From Paraglaciecola sp. MB-3u-78 (GTDB lineage: Bacteria > Pseudomonadota > Gammaproteobacteria > Enterobacterales > Alteromonadaceae), in assembly GCF_002835935.1 (NCBI RefSeq), contig NZ_PJCF01000003.1, forward strand, positions 558,001 to 622,000: DNA of 64,000 bases, given 5' to 3'. Under the pieces are notes generated by a model, which did no database searches, was not told the origin of the DNA, and saw only the letters and a program-made list of their open reading frames with translations. Positions 34,533 through 46,160 of the stretch are shown piece by piece; positions within the stretch are counted from its first letter, which is position 1; every line of letters begins with the position of its first letter. A program made the translations under genes and the position numbers.

Positions 34533-34635
34533 TTAATTTTAGTAGCGCCTTACGGACGTTGTAAGTGATAAGTCCAGAAAGGTAATTTCGACAATAATGA
34601 TCGAAAGAACTAATTAATTTTTGGGGTAATGTTTT

Positions 34636-35025
34636 ATGACACAAGCGCTGATTGAACTGTGGCCAATTCTGTTGTATTTCACTTTCACATTGGTTTTATT
34701 GGCCGCTGTGATGTTCGCATCGTCTTTGTTGGGTCCCCGAACCCGTGGTCATTCTACGCATTTACCCTATGAATCCGGCATTCTCTCCTTGGGCAATGCC
34801 CGCGTTAAGTTTGCTAATCACTTCTTTTTATACGCTATATTTTTTGTCATTTTCGACTTAGAAACCTTGTTTCTATTTGCTTGGGCTATTTCCTTTGAGC
34901 AGGTTGGGGTAACAGGCTTTATCGAAGCGTTAATTTTCATGCTTATTCTACTCGTCGCTTTGGTGTATTTATGGCGAATTGGCGCACTCAATATTCTTAA
35001 AAGACAGCTACCGGAGCAACATTAA
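34636..35025 (+). CDS. nuoA: NADH-quinone oxidoreductase subunit A
   Basis: The 129-residue membrane subunit of complex I has three helices and the conserved loop between the first and second ([31 protein letters not shown] split here as [10 protein letters not shown] and [11 protein letters not shown]). It lies at the membrane-arm/quinone junction. It is the first gene of a 13-gene operon. Its stop overlaps nuoB by one base (TAATG), so translation is coupled. Confidence 0.95.
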   Translation: MTQALIELWPILLYFTFTLVLLAAVMFASSLLGPRTRGHSTHLPYESGILSLGNARVKFANHFFLYAIFFVIFDLETLFLFAWAISFEQVGVTGFIEALIFMLILLVALVYLWRIGALNILKRQLPEQH

Positions 35026-35669
35026 TGGATTGGAATCTCAGCGACCCTAACGTGGTGCCCAAACAGCTGCCAGTAATCGATGAATCGGTTCGGGAGGACA
35101 TAAAAAAGAACGTTATCTTTACCACCTTGAACAATATGGTCAATTGGGGTCGTAAAAACTCAATCTGGCCTTTTAACTTTGGTTTGTCCTGTTGTTATGT
35201 GGAAATGGCCACCAGTTTTACTGCACGACACGATATCGCCCGCTTTGGGGCTGAAGTGATCCGTGCTACGCCAAGAGAAGCTGATTTAATTGTCATTTCA
35301 GGTACCGTATTTCGGAAAATGGCACCTGTTGTAAAACACTTATATGATCAATTACTCGAGCCTAAGTGGGTCATATCCATGGGCAGTTGTGCCAATTCGG
35401 GCGGCATGTATGACATCTATTCTGTGGTGCAGGGCGTAGACAAAATCTTACCGGTTGATGTGTATGTACCCGGCTGTCCACCACGGCCCGAAGCCTTGAT
35501 GCAAGGTTTGATGTTGTTACAAGATGCAATCGGTCGTGAGCAACGCCCACTCAGTTGGGTAATTGGTGAAGACAGCAAGGTCAGTACCATTGAAAAGCCC
35601 AGTCAAAGAGATATTCATAATAGCGAACGTATGCGTGCTCGTGATCTCACTCCACCGGATAGGGTGTAG
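35025..35669 (+). CDS. nuoB: NADH-quinone oxidoreductase subunit B
   Basis: This 214-residue subunit carries the N2 [4Fe-4S] cluster, the last electron carrier before quinone. The ligand cysteines are visible in [20 protein letters not shown] and [10 protein letters not shown]. The two adjacent cysteines are characteristic. The C-terminal 30 residues are polar. It begins in the nuoA stop codon. Confidence 0.96.
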   Translation: MDWNLSDPNVVPKQLPVIDESVREDIKKNVIFTTLNNMVNWGRKNSIWPFNFGLSCCYVEMATSFTARHDIARFGAEVIRATPREADLIVISGTVFRKMAPVVKHLYDQLLEPKWVISMGSCANSGGMYDIYSVVQGVDKILPVDVYVPGCPPRPEALMQGLMLLQDAIGREQRPLSWVIGEDSKVSTIEKPSQRDIHNSERMRARDLTPPDRV

Positions 35670-35671
35670 GT

Positions 35672-37426
35672 ATGGGGCAACCTTCGAAGGCAAGTTTACT
35701 CAACGAAATTCAGTTATTGTTGGCAGGCTCTCACTTACAAGAAGAAACCACGGCCGATGAAATCCCAACCCTGTGGGTAGAGCCAAATGACATAGTGGTC
35801 TTGTGTGATGCTTTGCGTTTTAAACTCACCGCACCCTTTGATTTCTTGTTTGATCTTACTGCCATAGACGAAACCACACGGCAGCATAATGTGATAGCAC
35901 AGCGCCTTGATTTTACTGTGGTCTACTTATTGCGCTCATACGCACGCAATCAGGACTTACGTCTTAAAGTCGCACTGCCACAAGATTCAAAATCACTTGC
36001 CTCTGTCACTTCTATTTGGCCAAACGCCAATTGGTATGAGCGTGAAGTCTGGGACTTATTTGGGATTACATTTACCGGTCATCCTTGTTTGCGCCGAATA
36101 ATGATGCCGACCACATGGCAAGGCCATCCTTTGTGTAAAACTCATCCAGCCCGTGCCACAGAAATGGGCAAATATAGTTTGCCCGATGATATTCGTGACT
36201 TGGAGCAAGAAGCTTTAAAATTTAGCCCCGCAGACTGGGGGCTTGAACCAAAAGGTAATCCTGAAGAATTTATGTGGCTTAACCTTGGGCCAAATCACCC
36301 CAGTGTGCATGGTGTGTTCAGGATCATGTTACAGCTTGATGGCGAAGAGATTGTTGAGGCTATACCTGATATTGGTTACCACCATCGCGGTGCAGAAAAG
36401 ATGGGCGAACGCCAAAGCTGGCACTCCTACATCCCCTACACTGACCGCATCGATTACCTAGGCGGGGTCATGAATAACCTGCCTTATGTGATGGCCCTTG
36501 AAAAACTCGCGGGTATTGAAGTGCCAGAGCGGGTCAAAATCATCCGGGTGATGATGTCTGAAATGTTCCGTATTCTTAGTCATCTGTTGTTTTACGGCAC
36601 CTTTGCTCAAGACATTGGTTCGTTATCGCCCATTTTTTATATGTTTGTTGATAGAGAAAAACTGTTTGGCATTGTTGAAGCGATCACCGGCGCACGCATG
36701 CATCCTGCTTGGTTCAGGATCGGTGGTCTGGCAGCTGACTTACCCAAAGGTTGGGACAAGATGGTCACCGAGTGGCTTGATTATATGCCGGCCAGAATGG
36801 CTGACTACGATCAGATGGTGATGCAAAACAGCTTAATCAAAAAACGCGCGGTCGGTATCGGTGCTTACGATACCGCCACTGCCATAGATTGGGGCGTCAC
36901 AGGTCCAGGTTTACGGGCCACCGGCTTTGACTGGGATCTCCGCAAAAAACGCCCTTACAGCGGATATGAAAATTTTGATTTTGAAGTACCTCTGGGCACA
37001 CGTGGTGATTCTTATGACCGATGTGCAGTGCGGGTCGAAGAAATTCGCCAAAGCATGCGTATCATTCGTCAATGTGTGAACAATATGCCAGCAGGGCCAT
37101 ACAAAGCAGACCATGCATTGACCACCCCACCACCTAAAGATCGCACCATGCAAGATATTGACAGCCTAATTCCGCATTTTTTAAGTGTCAGTTGGGGGCC
37201 CGTCATTCCTGCTGGCGAAGTGATGATGGAAGTGGAAGCAACCAAAGGCAGCAACGCTTATTATCTTACCAGTGATGCCGGTACTATGAGTTATCGAACC
37301 CGAATTCGAACACCATCCTTCCCTCACTTACAGATGATCCCAGTGATGGCCAAAGGACAAATGATCGCCGACTTGATAGCAACAATTGGCAGCATCGATT
37401 TTGTTATGGCGGACGTAGACCGATGA
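35672..37426 (+). CDS. nuoCD: NADH-quinone oxidoreductase fused subunit CD
   Basis: The 584-residue fusion joins the 30-kDa (residues about 15-180; [18 protein letters not shown]) and 49-kDa (about 195-584; [16 protein letters not shown]) subunits, as in enteric and other gammaproteobacteria. The 49-kDa part supplies quinone-site residues ([14 protein letters not shown]) and ends [15 protein letters not shown]. The start is 3 bp after nuoB, with a weak purine-rich site. Its last 4 bp overlap nuoE. Confidence 0.96.
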   Translation: MGQPSKASLLNEIQLLLAGSHLQEETTADEIPTLWVEPNDIVVLCDALRFKLTAPFDFLFDLTAIDETTRQHNVIAQRLDFTVVYLLRSYARNQDLRLKVALPQDSKSLASVTSIWPNANWYEREVWDLFGITFTGHPCLRRIMMPTTWQGHPLCKTHPARATEMGKYSLPDDIRDLEQEALKFSPADWGLEPKGNPEEFMWLNLGPNHPSVHGVFRIMLQLDGEEIVEAIPDIGYHHRGAEKMGERQSWHSYIPYTDRIDYLGGVMNNLPYVMALEKLAGIEVPERVKIIRVMMSEMFRILSHLLFYGTFAQDIGSLSPIFYMFVDREKLFGIVEAITGARMHPAWFRIGGLAADLPKGWDKMVTEWLDYMPARMADYDQMVMQNSLIKKRAVGIGAYDTATAIDWGVTGPGLRATGFDWDLRKKRPYSGYENFDFEVPLGTRGDSYDRCAVRVEEIRQSMRIIRQCVNNMPAGPYKADHALTTPPPKDRTMQDIDSLIPHFLSVSWGPVIPAGEVMMEVEATKGSNAYYLTSDAGTMSYRTRIRTPSFPHLQMIPVMAKGQMIADLIATIGSIDFVMADVDR

Positions 37427-37986
37427 ACAAAACCATTCCCATCACCTTGATAGACCCACAGGCAGAAGTACCAGTTGACTACCGCGAGGTGCTCAGTCAA
37501 GTTGAAATTTCTGCTATAGAACACGAATGTGCTTTATATGAAAGTCGCCCCGCTGCCGCCATAGATGCCCTACAAATAGTGCAACGTGAGCGCCGTTGGA
37601 TAAGCGACGAAAGCCTGTACGCTATTGCTGACATGTTGGGAATGTCAGCCACCGAATTAGAAGGCATTGCCACTTTCTACAATCTTATTTACCGCCAGCC
37701 GGTGGGACAACACGTTATCCACTTGTGCAATAGCATTACGTGCTGGTTACATGATTATCAAAGTATTGCCGAGCATTTACGCCAGACCCTTAACATTGAA
37801 TTTGGTCAAACCACGGCAGATGGCAACATCACTTTACTGCCTAATGTGTGTTTGGGTTGCTGTGACAAAGCCCCCGCGTTGATGTTAGACGGTGAATTAG
37901 TAGAAAGTCTGGATATCAACGCTATCGACAAGCTGCTACAAGGGCTGAAAGGGATGAATGGGATGAAAGGAGGCGAAAATGTTTAA
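37423..37986 (+). CDS. nuoE: NADH-quinone oxidoreductase subunit E
   Basis: The 187-residue subunit holds the N1a [2Fe-2S] cluster, bound by Cys pairs in [11 protein letters not shown] and [12 protein letters not shown]. Family members usually have CLGAC in the second; the additional Cys here (CLGCC) is a harmless-looking change. It overlaps nuoCD by 4 bp and nuoF by 8 bp. Confidence 0.95.
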   Translation: MNKTIPITLIDPQAEVPVDYREVLSQVEISAIEHECALYESRPAAAIDALQIVQRERRWISDESLYAIADMLGMSATELEGIATFYNLIYRQPVGQHVIHLCNSITCWLHDYQSIAEHLRQTLNIEFGQTTADGNITLLPNVCLGCCDKAPALMLDGELVESLDINAIDKLLQGLKGMNGMKGGENV

Positions 37987-39247
37987 GCCATTAAGCCAAC
38001 ACCTGGACCTCAACAACCCACAAAATCTAATCGCTTACCAAAGCACCGGCGGTTATCAAGGATTTAGCAATGCCCTAAACATGCAGCCTCAGGATGTGCA
38101 GCAGCAAGTCTCAGATTCCAAGCTCAAAGGCCGTGGTGGCGCAGGTTTTATGACAGGTATGAAGTGGAGTTTTGTGCCAATGGGCGAAGGTGCACCACAA
38201 CATAAATATCTGGTGTGTAATGCCGATGAAATGGAGCCAGGCACATTCAAAGACCGCTGGCTGATGGAAGGCTCGCCCCACTTACTGATTGAAGGCATGA
38301 TGATTGCGGCCTACGCCATAGGTGCGGATGTGGCTTACATATTTTTACGGGGCGAATACCGACTGTGTGCCACGCGTTTGCAACAAGCCATAGATGAAGC
38401 TCAAAGCGCCGGATTACTTGGCGACAATATTAATGGCAGCCACTACTCACTCAAATTGCATCTTCACACCAGCGCAGGGCGTTATATCTGCGGTGAAGAA
38501 ACGGCGCTTATCAATGCATTAGAAGGCAAACGCGCCAACCCACGGGCCAAACCCCCTTTCCCACAAGTCGCGGGGTTATTCGGCCGTCCGACCATAGTCA
38601 ATAACTGTGAAACCCTGTGTAACTTGCCTTGCATTCTTAAAAACGGCTCAGACTGGTACCAGCAATTATCCAGCGGCGCTGACACCGGCAGCAAAATTTA
38701 TGGCATCAGCGGACGAGTCAAAAACGCCGGTTTATGGGAGCTGCCCATGGGTACAACGGCAGGCGAAATTTTCAAATTAGCCGGCGGTATGCAACAAGGA
38801 TTAACCTTGCGTGGCTGGTTACCCGGCGGCGCTTCAACCGACTTTTTATTGCCCGAACATTTAGATATTCCCATGGAATATGACGCCATTGCTAAAGCCG
38901 GGAGTCGTATGGGCACAGGTGTGATTATCGCTTTAGATGACAAACACTGTCCGGTGGGTATGGTGCTGAATTTATTACAATTTTTTGCCCAAGAATCTTG
39001 TGGTTGGTGCACACCTTGTCGTGATGGTTTGCCCTGGGCGGTAGAAATTTTAACTCGCATAGAAAATGGCCAAGGCAGTCAAGATGATATCGACGCCTTG
39101 CTGCAACTATGCGGTTTTATGTGGCTAGGTAAAACCTTTTGCGCCCTTGCACCTGGAGCAGTCGAGCCGTTGCGCAGTGGTATGAAATACTTTGCCGATG
39201 ATTTTCAGCAGCATATTGATCACAAGGAGTGTCCTCACAGACATTAA
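37979..39247 (+). CDS. nuoF: NADH-quinone oxidoreductase subunit F
   Basis: This 422-residue NADH-binding flavoprotein carries FMN and the N3 [4Fe-4S] cluster. Visible are the NADH loop LKGRGGAGFMTGMKW, the FMN region NADEMEPGTFKDR, and the cluster motif ESCGWCTPCRDG with a fourth Cys in GKTFCALAPG. A GGAGG site lies just before the ATG. It overlaps nuoE. Confidence 0.96.
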   Translation: MFKPLSQHLDLNNPQNLIAYQSTGGYQGFSNALNMQPQDVQQQVSDSKLKGRGGAGFMTGMKWSFVPMGEGAPQHKYLVCNADEMEPGTFKDRWLMEGSPHLLIEGMMIAAYAIGADVAYIFLRGEYRLCATRLQQAIDEAQSAGLLGDNINGSHYSLKLHLHTSAGRYICGEETALINALEGKRANPRAKPPFPQVAGLFGRPTIVNNCETLCNLPCILKNGSDWYQQLSSGADTGSKIYGISGRVKNAGLWELPMGTTAGEIFKLAGGMQQGLTLRGWLPGGASTDFLLPEHLDIPMEYDAIAKAGSRMGTGVIIALDDKHCPVGMVLNLLQFFAQESCGWCTPCRDGLPWAVEILTRIENGQGSQDDIDALLQLCGFMWLGKTFCALAPGAVEPLRSGMKYFADDFQQHIDHKECPHRH

Positions 39248-39250
39248 TTT

Positions 39251-42028
39251 ATGGCTAAAATATTTATCGACAATCAACAATACACAGTCAACGATGGACA
39301 AAACCTGTTACAGGCCAGTCTTTCGCTAAAATTAGACTTACCCTATTTTTGTTGGCATCCGGCAATGGGCTCGGTAGGTGCGTGTCGACAATGTGCCATG
39401 ACCCAATATCAAGACGAAAACGATACTCGCGGTCGATTAATTGTAGCCTGCATGACGCCGGTCTCGGAGGGCATGCGCGTGAGTATGCAACAACCGGCTG
39501 AAAAAGAATTTCGCGATCAAGTTATCGCTGCACTGATGACTCATCATCCCCATGATTGCCCGGTTTGTGCCGAGGGTGGGGAATGTCATTTACAAGATAT
39601 GACCGTTATGGCGGGACATCACGAACGCAGTTACAAAGGTAAAAAAACCACCTTTAAAAATCAAAATTTAGGTCCTTTAATCAAACACGAAATGAATCGC
39701 TGCATTACCTGTTATCGCTGTGAACGTTTCTATAAAGATTATGCCGGAGGCAGTGATTTAGCTGCACAAGCGTCAAAAAATCATGTGTATTTTGGCCGTC
39801 AGCGAGATGGTGTATTGCAAAGTGAGTTTGCCGGGAATTTGGTAGAGGTTTGTCCCACTGGTGTATTTACTGACAAACCCTTTGGCGATCACTACGCCCG
39901 TAAATGGGATCTACAAGCTGCGCCTTCAGTTTGTCAACACTGTTCAGTGGGCTGTAACATCAGTTTGTCTGAGCGTTATGGCTCGGTTAGAAGAGTCACC
40001 AACCGCTTGAACGAACATCTCAATGGTTATTTCCTGTGTGATCGTGGCCGCTTCGGTTTTGGTTTTGTAAACAGTGATCTACGTCGTAAACACATTTTAA
40101 CTAAGGGCGAACCAGCAAACTGGGCCGACTCAGCCGTTAGTGCCAAATTAACCGGCTCAGCACCTTGGCTGGGCATTGGCAGCAGCCAAGCTAGTCTGGA
40201 AGATAACTTTGCTTTGCAACAACTTGTTGGTGTGGATAATTTCAGCCTAGGTCTGGACTCCAATCAAGAAGACTTACTCGCCACCCACATGGATATTTTA
40301 GCGCAATGGCCGAGTGCCAGTTTGGCTGAAATGGAACAGGCCGATGCCATAGTCATACTCGGTGAGGATGTGAATAACAGCGCGCCGCGTATTGCGCTAT
40401 CCATCCGTCAGGCCTTATTAAATAATGCCCGTGAACAAGCGGTAAAATTGCGTGTGCCTGATTGGCAAGATGCGGCAGTGCGCAGCATTGCACCCCATCA
40501 CCCGGTACCTTTAGCTTACTTAGGTTATGGGCAATCTGATCTAAGCAAACAAGCCACAATACATCTGATATGCGACGATAAACGTGCGGCTGAACAAGGT
40601 TTTATATTAGCCGGTTTGTTAAACGAAAAAGCCCCTAAAGCCAAAGTTCGCAAAGTTGATGCACAAACCCTGTTGCTGGTGGACATTCTAAAAACAGCCA
40701 AACGCCCCTTGATAGTGACCGGTTGGTCGGCAAATAATCCGGCATTGTTAGCTGCTGCCGCTAATATTCGCAAGGCGCTGGCTAGTTTAGAGCAAGAGCA
40801 AGACCACAGTATGTTGTGCATTGTGCCGCCCGAAGCCAATACCTTGACTTTAGGGCTATTGATGCAACAAGGTTATTTGCCTGCTGAGCAAGTAAAGGAA
40901 AAACTAGCTGCCGCACAAACCAATCTTTTGGTCCTCGATCACAGCAGCTCTAAATTTAACGCGCAACTCGATGAACTTCGCTCCAATTCAGTAAATATAA
41001 TGCGAATAAGCCAACTAGGTGAACCAACTAAAGATGAAGTGAATCTGCCAGCATCAAGTTTTAGCGAGTGCAGCGGTACTCAACTTAATTATCAGGGACT
41101 GCTACAATCTTACATTCCAGCGACCAAACCTGCTGGGCAATGTTTACCAGCTTGGCAGTGGTTAGTGAATATTGCCAAGTTACGCCAACATACACTGGGG
41201 AGTATTAGTGACTTAGGCCAATTAAGAGATAAAATCTCTCAATTGTATCCACATTTCACGGCCCATTGGCTACAACATCATCACGGACAGTTGGCCTTAC
41301 AAACTCCCAGAGCCAGTGGCCGAACAGCCATGTTAGCAAACCAAACAGTGCATGAGCCAAAGCCTTTTTCTGAAGCAGGTGCTGGGTATAAACAGAGCAT
41401 GGAAGGGTTTAAGGCGGGGCAATATAGTGACGAACCATTAGCGTATAGCTGGTCACCAGGTTGGAATTCAAATCAATCCAACCATAAGTTTCGGGACGAA
41501 TATCGCAGTGACACACTCACCGCCCAAGGCGGAGTGCGCTGCGTGACTGCCGTGCAAAATAAGCAGTGGTTTAAATGGTCGCCACAATGGTCTAAGTCCA
41601 ACAAAGCAAAATGGCAATTATTGCCCTTGCAAAAAGTATTTGGCAGCGACAATCTAAGTTTACATGCATTGCCTGTCGCCCAACTTAAGGTGCAAGCACA
41701 AGTTGTAATGAGCCAAGCACAAGCACAAAAACTCGAAATAGCGGCAGGACAATTAGTCTATTGCGATGATAACTCAACACTTTTTCACGTCGTTGTTAAC
41801 CCACAAGTGCCTGTGAATAGTCTGTTGATATATGTACCAGCTGACCAATATTTCCCGTTGCAACATTGCGAACAGCTAACACTTGCCACAGCAAAGCAAA
41901 CCCAGGAATACACAGAGCAATTACAACGTGCCCTCGTTAATCAGACTAACCAAAAGCAGACTCAGTTGCAGAATTTGCGAGCCCAAGACCAAACCATTCC
42001 CATTCACTTTATTGAGGGAGTGGTCTGA
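39251..42028 (+). CDS. nuoG: NADH-quinone oxidoreductase subunit G
   Basis: The 925-residue subunit is the largest of the peripheral arm. The N-terminus binds N1b, N4 and N5 through [24 protein letters not shown] and [10 protein letters not shown] with CPTGVFTDK. The extra N7 cluster ligands (CQHCSVGCN and FLCDRGRFG) are present, as in E. coli NuoG. The rest is a molybdopterin-oxidoreductase-like domain without cofactor. It is somewhat variable in the C-terminal third. The spacing to nuoF is 3 bp. Confidence 0.95.
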   Translation: MAKIFIDNQQYTVNDGQNLLQASLSLKLDLPYFCWHPAMGSVGACRQCAMTQYQDENDTRGRLIVACMTPVSEGMRVSMQQPAEKEFRDQVIAALMTHHPHDCPVCAEGGECHLQDMTVMAGHHERSYKGKKTTFKNQNLGPLIKHEMNRCITCYRCERFYKDYAGGSDLAAQASKNHVYFGRQRDGVLQSEFAGNLVEVCPTGVFTDKPFGDHYARKWDLQAAPSVCQHCSVGCNISLSERYGSVRRVTNRLNEHLNGYFLCDRGRFGFGFVNSDLRRKHILTKGEPANWADSAVSAKLTGSAPWLGIGSSQASLEDNFALQQLVGVDNFSLGLDSNQEDLLATHMDILAQWPSASLAEMEQADAIVILGEDVNNSAPRIALSIRQALLNNAREQAVKLRVPDWQDAAVRSIAPHHPVPLAYLGYGQSDLSKQATIHLICDDKRAAEQGFILAGLLNEKAPKAKVRKVDAQTLLLVDILKTAKRPLIVTGWSANNPALLAAAANIRKALASLEQEQDHSMLCIVPPEANTLTLGLLMQQGYLPAEQVKEKLAAAQTNLLVLDHSSSKFNAQLDELRSNSVNIMRISQLGEPTKDEVNLPASSFSECSGTQLNYQGLLQSYIPATKPAGQCLPAWQWLVNIAKLRQHTLGSISDLGQLRDKISQLYPHFTAHWLQHHHGQLALQTPRASGRTAMLANQTVHEPKPFSEAGAGYKQSMEGFKAGQYSDEPLAYSWSPGWNSNQSNHKFRDEYRSDTLTAQGGVRCVTAVQNKQWFKWSPQWSKSNKAKWQLLPLQKVFGSDNLSLHALPVAQLKVQAQVVMSQAQAQKLEIAAGQLVYCDDNSTLFHVVVNPQVPVNSLLIYVPADQYFPLQHCEQLTLATAKQTQEYTEQLQRALVNQTNQKQTQLQNLRAQDQTIPIHFIEGVV

Positions 42029-42981
42029 TGCCAGAGTTAGATTTGATATTATTGATCGCCGCCATGGTGGCCATTTTAGTGCCAACTGCTGCTATGTTGG
42101 TCTGGTTTGAAAGACGTTTGCTGGGCTTCTTTCAGCAACGTTATGGACCTAATCGGGTTGGCTATTTTGGCATTTTACAATCTTTGGCTGACTTGATAAA
42201 AATCCTCTTTAAACACGACTGGATCCCACCTTTTGCCGACAGACCAGTGTTTGTATTGGCACCTCTGATTGGCGCAATGGCCATATTAATGAGTTTTGCA
42301 GTTATCCCCATGGCGCCAGGTTTAGTGGTATCAGACAGCAATATTGGTTTGTTGTTTTTTCTCGCCATGACCTCAATGGCAGTCTACTCGGTGGTGCTGG
42401 CTGGTTGGGCGTCTAACAATAAATATGCGGTATTGGGGGGAATGCGAGCAGCCGCTCAAACCATTAGTTATGAAGTGTTTATGGGGGTGTCTTTGCTTGG
42501 CGTGGTGATCTTAAGTGGTAGCTTCAAACTCACTGACATTGTGTTAGCACAAGAGGGCATGTGGTATGTCATTCCTCAGTTTCTTGGTTTTGTGATTTTT
42601 ATCATTGCCGGTGTGGCGGAAAGTCATCGCTTGCCTTTTGATTTACCAGAAGCGGAAACAGAGCTGGCAGCAGGTTTTCACACCGAATACTCGGGGATCA
42701 AATTTGCACTTTTTTTCCTCGGTGAATATCTGGGCATGATGTTGATTTCGATGATGATCACCACCTTGTTTTTAGGTGGCTGGCTGGGCCCTTGGTTACC
42801 GCCTTTTGTGTGGTTTGTATTAAAAACCATGGGTTTAATCTGTTTCTTTATTTTGCTGCGTGCATCCCTGCCTCGTCCACGTTTTGACCAGTTATTAGAA
42901 TTTGGTTGGAAATGGATGTTACCTCTTGCTTTGCTCAATTTAGTGGGCACCGCTGTTGTTCAACTATGGGGAGACTTTTAA
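42028..42981 (+). CDS. nuoH: NADH-quinone oxidoreductase subunit H
   Basis: A 317-residue eight-helix membrane subunit forming part of the quinone chamber. Typical segments are [18 protein letters not shown] near the N-terminus and the charged loop [20 protein letters not shown], followed by [14 protein letters not shown]. The start overlaps the nuoG stop by one base (TGATG). Confidence 0.96.
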   Translation: MPELDLILLIAAMVAILVPTAAMLVWFERRLLGFFQQRYGPNRVGYFGILQSLADLIKILFKHDWIPPFADRPVFVLAPLIGAMAILMSFAVIPMAPGLVVSDSNIGLLFFLAMTSMAVYSVVLAGWASNNKYAVLGGMRAAAQTISYEVFMGVSLLGVVILSGSFKLTDIVLAQEGMWYVIPQFLGFVIFIIAGVAESHRLPFDLPEAETELAAGFHTEYSGIKFALFFLGEYLGMMLISMMITTLFLGGWLGPWLPPFVWFVLKTMGLICFFILLRASLPRPRFDQLLEFGWKWMLPLALLNLVGTAVVQLWGDF

Positions 42982-42983
42982 CT

Positions 42984-43499
42984 ATGTATTCTCAAATTAG
43001 AACCATGTGGACTGTATTCAAACATCTGTTTGATCGAACCGATACGGTGCAATATCCAGAACAAAAACCTTATTTAGCACCGCGATATCGAGGGCGTATT
43101 GTGCTGACCCGGGATCCTGATGGGGAAGAAAGGTGCGTGGCTTGTAATTTATGTGCAGTGGCCTGCCCAGTAGATTGTATATCCTTACAGAAAACCGAAG
43201 ATGAACAAGGGCGTTGGTCTGCCGATTTTTTTCGGATTAATTTCTCCCGCTGTATTATGTGTGGTTTGTGTGAAGAAGCTTGCCCCACCTACGCGATCCA
43301 ACTTACGCCCGATGTTGAAATGGCAGAATACGATCGGCAAAGCATGGTGTATGAAAAAGAACATTTACTGATAGACGGCTCAGGTAAATATCCCGATTAC
43401 AACTTCTACCACAAAGCAGGAATAAGTATTAAAGGTAAAGACAAAGGTGAAGCCGACAATGAAAAGCCTCCTGTGGATATCAGGAGCTTAATGCCATGA
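42984..43499 (+). CDS. nuoI: NADH-quinone oxidoreductase subunit I
   Basis: The ATG at 42984, 2 bp after nuoH, gives 171 residues, the family length. Longer frames would run into nuoH. Two [4Fe-4S] ferredoxin motifs bind N6a and N6b: [16 protein letters not shown] and [16 protein letters not shown]. It sits at the base of the peripheral arm. The last 4 bp overlap nuoJ. Confidence 0.96.
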   Translation: MYSQIRTMWTVFKHLFDRTDTVQYPEQKPYLAPRYRGRIVLTRDPDGEERCVACNLCAVACPVDCISLQKTEDEQGRWSADFFRINFSRCIMCGLCEEACPTYAIQLTPDVEMAEYDRQSMVYEKEHLLIDGSGKYPDYNFYHKAGISIKGKDKGEADNEKPPVDIRSLMP

Positions 43500-44029
43500 A
43501 TGCTGAACTGTTATTTTATGTAAGTGGCAGCATAGCAGTCGTCGCCAGCCTGTTTGTAGTGACCAATAAAAACGCGGTACATGCCCTGTTGTATTTGGTG
43601 GTGAGTTTGTTGGCTTTGGCCATGTGTTTTTATTTACTCGGTGCGCCTTTTGCTGCGGCCCTACAAATCATCGTTTATGCCGGGGCAATTATGGTGTTGT
43701 TTGTGTTTGCGGTGATGATATTTAACATCAACCAATCAGACATTGACCGAGAAAGTCAGTGGCTGAAGTGGCAATACTGGGTGGGTCCCTCAGTGTTAGT
43801 GATGATATTACTGGCTGAAGTGGTGTGGGTGCTGCAATCCCAGCAGACATGGTCTCCTAGTGAGGTGCAATTAGTGGATGCTAGAGCTGTGGGTAGCTTA
43901 TTGTTTGGCCCGTATTTATTGGCCGTTGAAATTGCCTCTTTCTTATTATTGGCAGGGTTGGTGGGTGGTTATCACTTAGCCAAAGAACTGCCCCAAAAAG
44001 CCATTAACAAACAGGACCATAAATTATGA
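43496..44029 (+). CDS. nuoJ: NADH-quinone oxidoreductase subunit J
   Basis: A 177-residue membrane subunit with five helices. The third helix carries the conserved [18 protein letters not shown], a pi-bulge helix important for proton coupling. It overlaps nuoI and nuoK by 4 bp each. Confidence 0.95.
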   Translation: MNAELLFYVSGSIAVVASLFVVTNKNAVHALLYLVVSLLALAMCFYLLGAPFAAALQIIVYAGAIMVLFVFAVMIFNINQSDIDRESQWLKWQYWVGPSVLVMILLAEVVWVLQSQQTWSPSEVQLVDARAVGSLLFGPYLLAVEIASFLLLAGLVGGYHLAKELPQKAINKQDHKL

Positions 44030-44331
44030 CAGTGCCAATTGAACATGGTTTTGTGCTGGTTGCCATCCTTTGGGCCATTGGCCTTATCGGTTTGTTAAGC
44101 CGCAAAAACACCTTATTTATGTTGATGTCCATGGAAATTATGCTGAATGCAGGTGCCCTGGCCTTTATTCTGGCCGGCAGTTTATGGCAACAAGCCGATG
44201 GACAAGTCATTTATATTCTTATCCTCAGTGTTGCCGCCGCCGAAGTAGGACTTGGACTGGCCTTGCTGATACGTTTACGTGAACATATTGGCGATTTAGA
44301 TATCGACAAACTAGACGAGTTGAGAGGCTAA
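44026..44331 (+). CDS. nuoK: NADH-quinone oxidoreductase subunit K
   Basis: A 101-residue three-helix antiporter-like subunit. Conserved glutamates are visible in LMSMEIMLNA and AAAEVGLGLALL. The overlap with nuoJ (ATGA) and the 2-bp gap to nuoL fit a tightly coupled operon. Confidence 0.95.
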   Translation: MTVPIEHGFVLVAILWAIGLIGLLSRKNTLFMLMSMEIMLNAGALAFILAGSLWQQADGQVIYILILSVAAAEVGLGLALLIRLREHIGDLDIDKLDELRG

Positions 44332-44333
44332 AC

Positions 44334-46160
44334 ATGCAAGATTGGCTGTTTGTTGTCCCGCTACTACCGCTTACTTCGGCAATAACATTGTTGTTATTTG
44401 CCGGTCGATTGTCACCTATTATGGTGGCCATGCTGGGCGTCGGTTCAATGGGCTTGGCTGCCCTGTTAACGTTGGCCATTGGCCTAGAATTTTTTGCCAA
44501 TGATGCCGTAGCCTATCAACAAGTGTTGTTTAACTGGCTACCTATTGCTGGGGCAAGTCTGAATGCAGGTTTACATTTAGATCAACTGTCCATAGTGATG
44601 ATGGGCGTGATCACCGGTGTAGGCTGGATGATCCACTGGTACGCCGCCGCTTATATGTACACCGACAAAGACGTGCAGCGTTTTTTTGTGTACATGAATT
44701 TATTTGTTTTTGCGATGTTAATGCTGGTGTTAGGCGACAGCCTAATTCTCCTGTATTTGGGCTGGGAAGGCGTGGGTTTATGCAGTTTCTTACTGATTGG
44801 CTTTTGGCAACATGAGCCCAATAACGTAGCCGCAGCAAAAAAAGCATTTATTGTAACCCGGGTAGGTGACACCGCAATGATGCTCGGGTTGTTGATCTTA
44901 TTTAGCGAGTTTGGCTCCCTACATATCAATACCATTGTGACTTCGAGTTTGGTTGTTGACCCAAGCAACTTGTGGTTAGCCTGTATTTTACTGGTGGGTG
45001 GCGCCGTGGGTAAGTCGGCCCAGTTGCCATTGCAAACTTGGTTACCAGACGCGATGGCGGGCCCCACACCTGTGAGTGCGTTGATCCATGCTGCCACTAT
45101 GGTTACCGCTGGGGTGTATTTAATTGCCAGAATGCATCCATTGTTTTTGCAGGTTGAAGGCATACTAAACATAGTTGCTTGGATAGGCGCCTTAACCCTA
45201 GTATTAGCGGGTTTGGCAGCGCTAGCGCAATCCGATATCAAACGTATTCTGGCCTACTCCACCATGAGCCAAATTGGTTATATGTTTCTTGGTTTGGGTG
45301 CTTTAGCCTTCGACGGTGCGATTTTCCATTTAATGACCCATGCTTTTTTTAAGGCGCTACTGTTTTTAACTGCCGGCAGCATTATCTTAAAAATGCACCA
45401 TCAACAAGACATCTTTAAGATGGGCGGTTTGTTTCGTAGTTTGCCGATGACCTCGACCTTTTTACTGATTGGTTTATTAGCCCTAGTCGCCTTTCCCGGT
45501 AGTTCAGGGTTTTTCAGTAAAGAAGCTATTTTGGTGGCAACCTATGAGGCCCATACTGCCGGTCCTCTTCTTTGGTGGATGGGTGTTTTAGGCGCCTTCT
45601 TGACCAGTTTATACAGTTTTCGTTTATTGTTTATTGTCTGTTTTGGCCCAGCGAATCACCATCTTGAAGAAGGTGATTATGCCCCGTCTAGCCAACTTGT
45701 CGTAGCGTTATTGCCCTTAGTCACGTTAGCGGCGTTAGGTGGCTTTATTAGTTTAGATTTCAGCCAGGTATTTGGTCCCGCTACCCATCCACATTTGCCC
45801 CTATGGATTGAATGGATGCCTGTAGCGGTAGCGGTTGTCGGCTTTGCGCTGGCATGGGTGTTTTACTTTCCTCGAAGCAATTTACACTCGCAGCCTAGTC
45901 ATGGTGCGTTGCAGAATTTTTGCCGAGACGGACTGGGTTTTGATTGGCTATATGACTGGGTGTTTACAAAACCACTACAGCTGTTTGCGCGGGTCAATAA
46001 AAGCGATGTCGTCGACCACTTTTATCATTTTGTTGGCTGGTTTAATTTCAGTTTAAATGAGGTGTTGGTGATTAGCCAAAACGGCAAAGTACGCTGGTAC
46101 TTATATGGCACCCTTGCCGGCTGCGCCTTAATGTTGGGAGGACTGGTATGGTGGTCGTAA
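44334..46160 (+). CDS. nuoL: NADH-quinone oxidoreductase subunit L
   Basis: The 608-residue distal proton-pumping subunit. It has family motifs LGWEGVGLCSFLLIGFW (key Glu), QTWLPDAMAGPTPVSALIHA and HAFFKALLFLTAG (His/Lys). The C-terminal lateral helix and final transmembrane helix are present up to LVWWS. It is 2 bp downstream of nuoK. Confidence 0.96.
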   Translation: MQDWLFVVPLLPLTSAITLLLFAGRLSPIMVAMLGVGSMGLAALLTLAIGLEFFANDAVAYQQVLFNWLPIAGASLNAGLHLDQLSIVMMGVITGVGWMIHWYAAAYMYTDKDVQRFFVYMNLFVFAMLMLVLGDSLILLYLGWEGVGLCSFLLIGFWQHEPNNVAAAKKAFIVTRVGDTAMMLGLLILFSEFGSLHINTIVTSSLVVDPSNLWLACILLVGGAVGKSAQLPLQTWLPDAMAGPTPVSALIHAATMVTAGVYLIARMHPLFLQVEGILNIVAWIGALTLVLAGLAALAQSDIKRILAYSTMSQIGYMFLGLGALAFDGAIFHLMTHAFFKALLFLTAGSIILKMHHQQDIFKMGGLFRSLPMTSTFLLIGLLALVAFPGSSGFFSKEAILVATYEAHTAGPLLWWMGVLGAFLTSLYSFRLLFIVCFGPANHHLEEGDYAPSSQLVVALLPLVTLAALGGFISLDFSQVFGPATHPHLPLWIEWMPVAVAVVGFALAWVFYFPRSNLHSQPSHGALQNFCRDGLGFDWLYDWVFTKPLQLFARVNKSDVVDHFYHFVGWFNFSLNEVLVISQNGKVRWYLYGTLAGCALMLGGLVWWS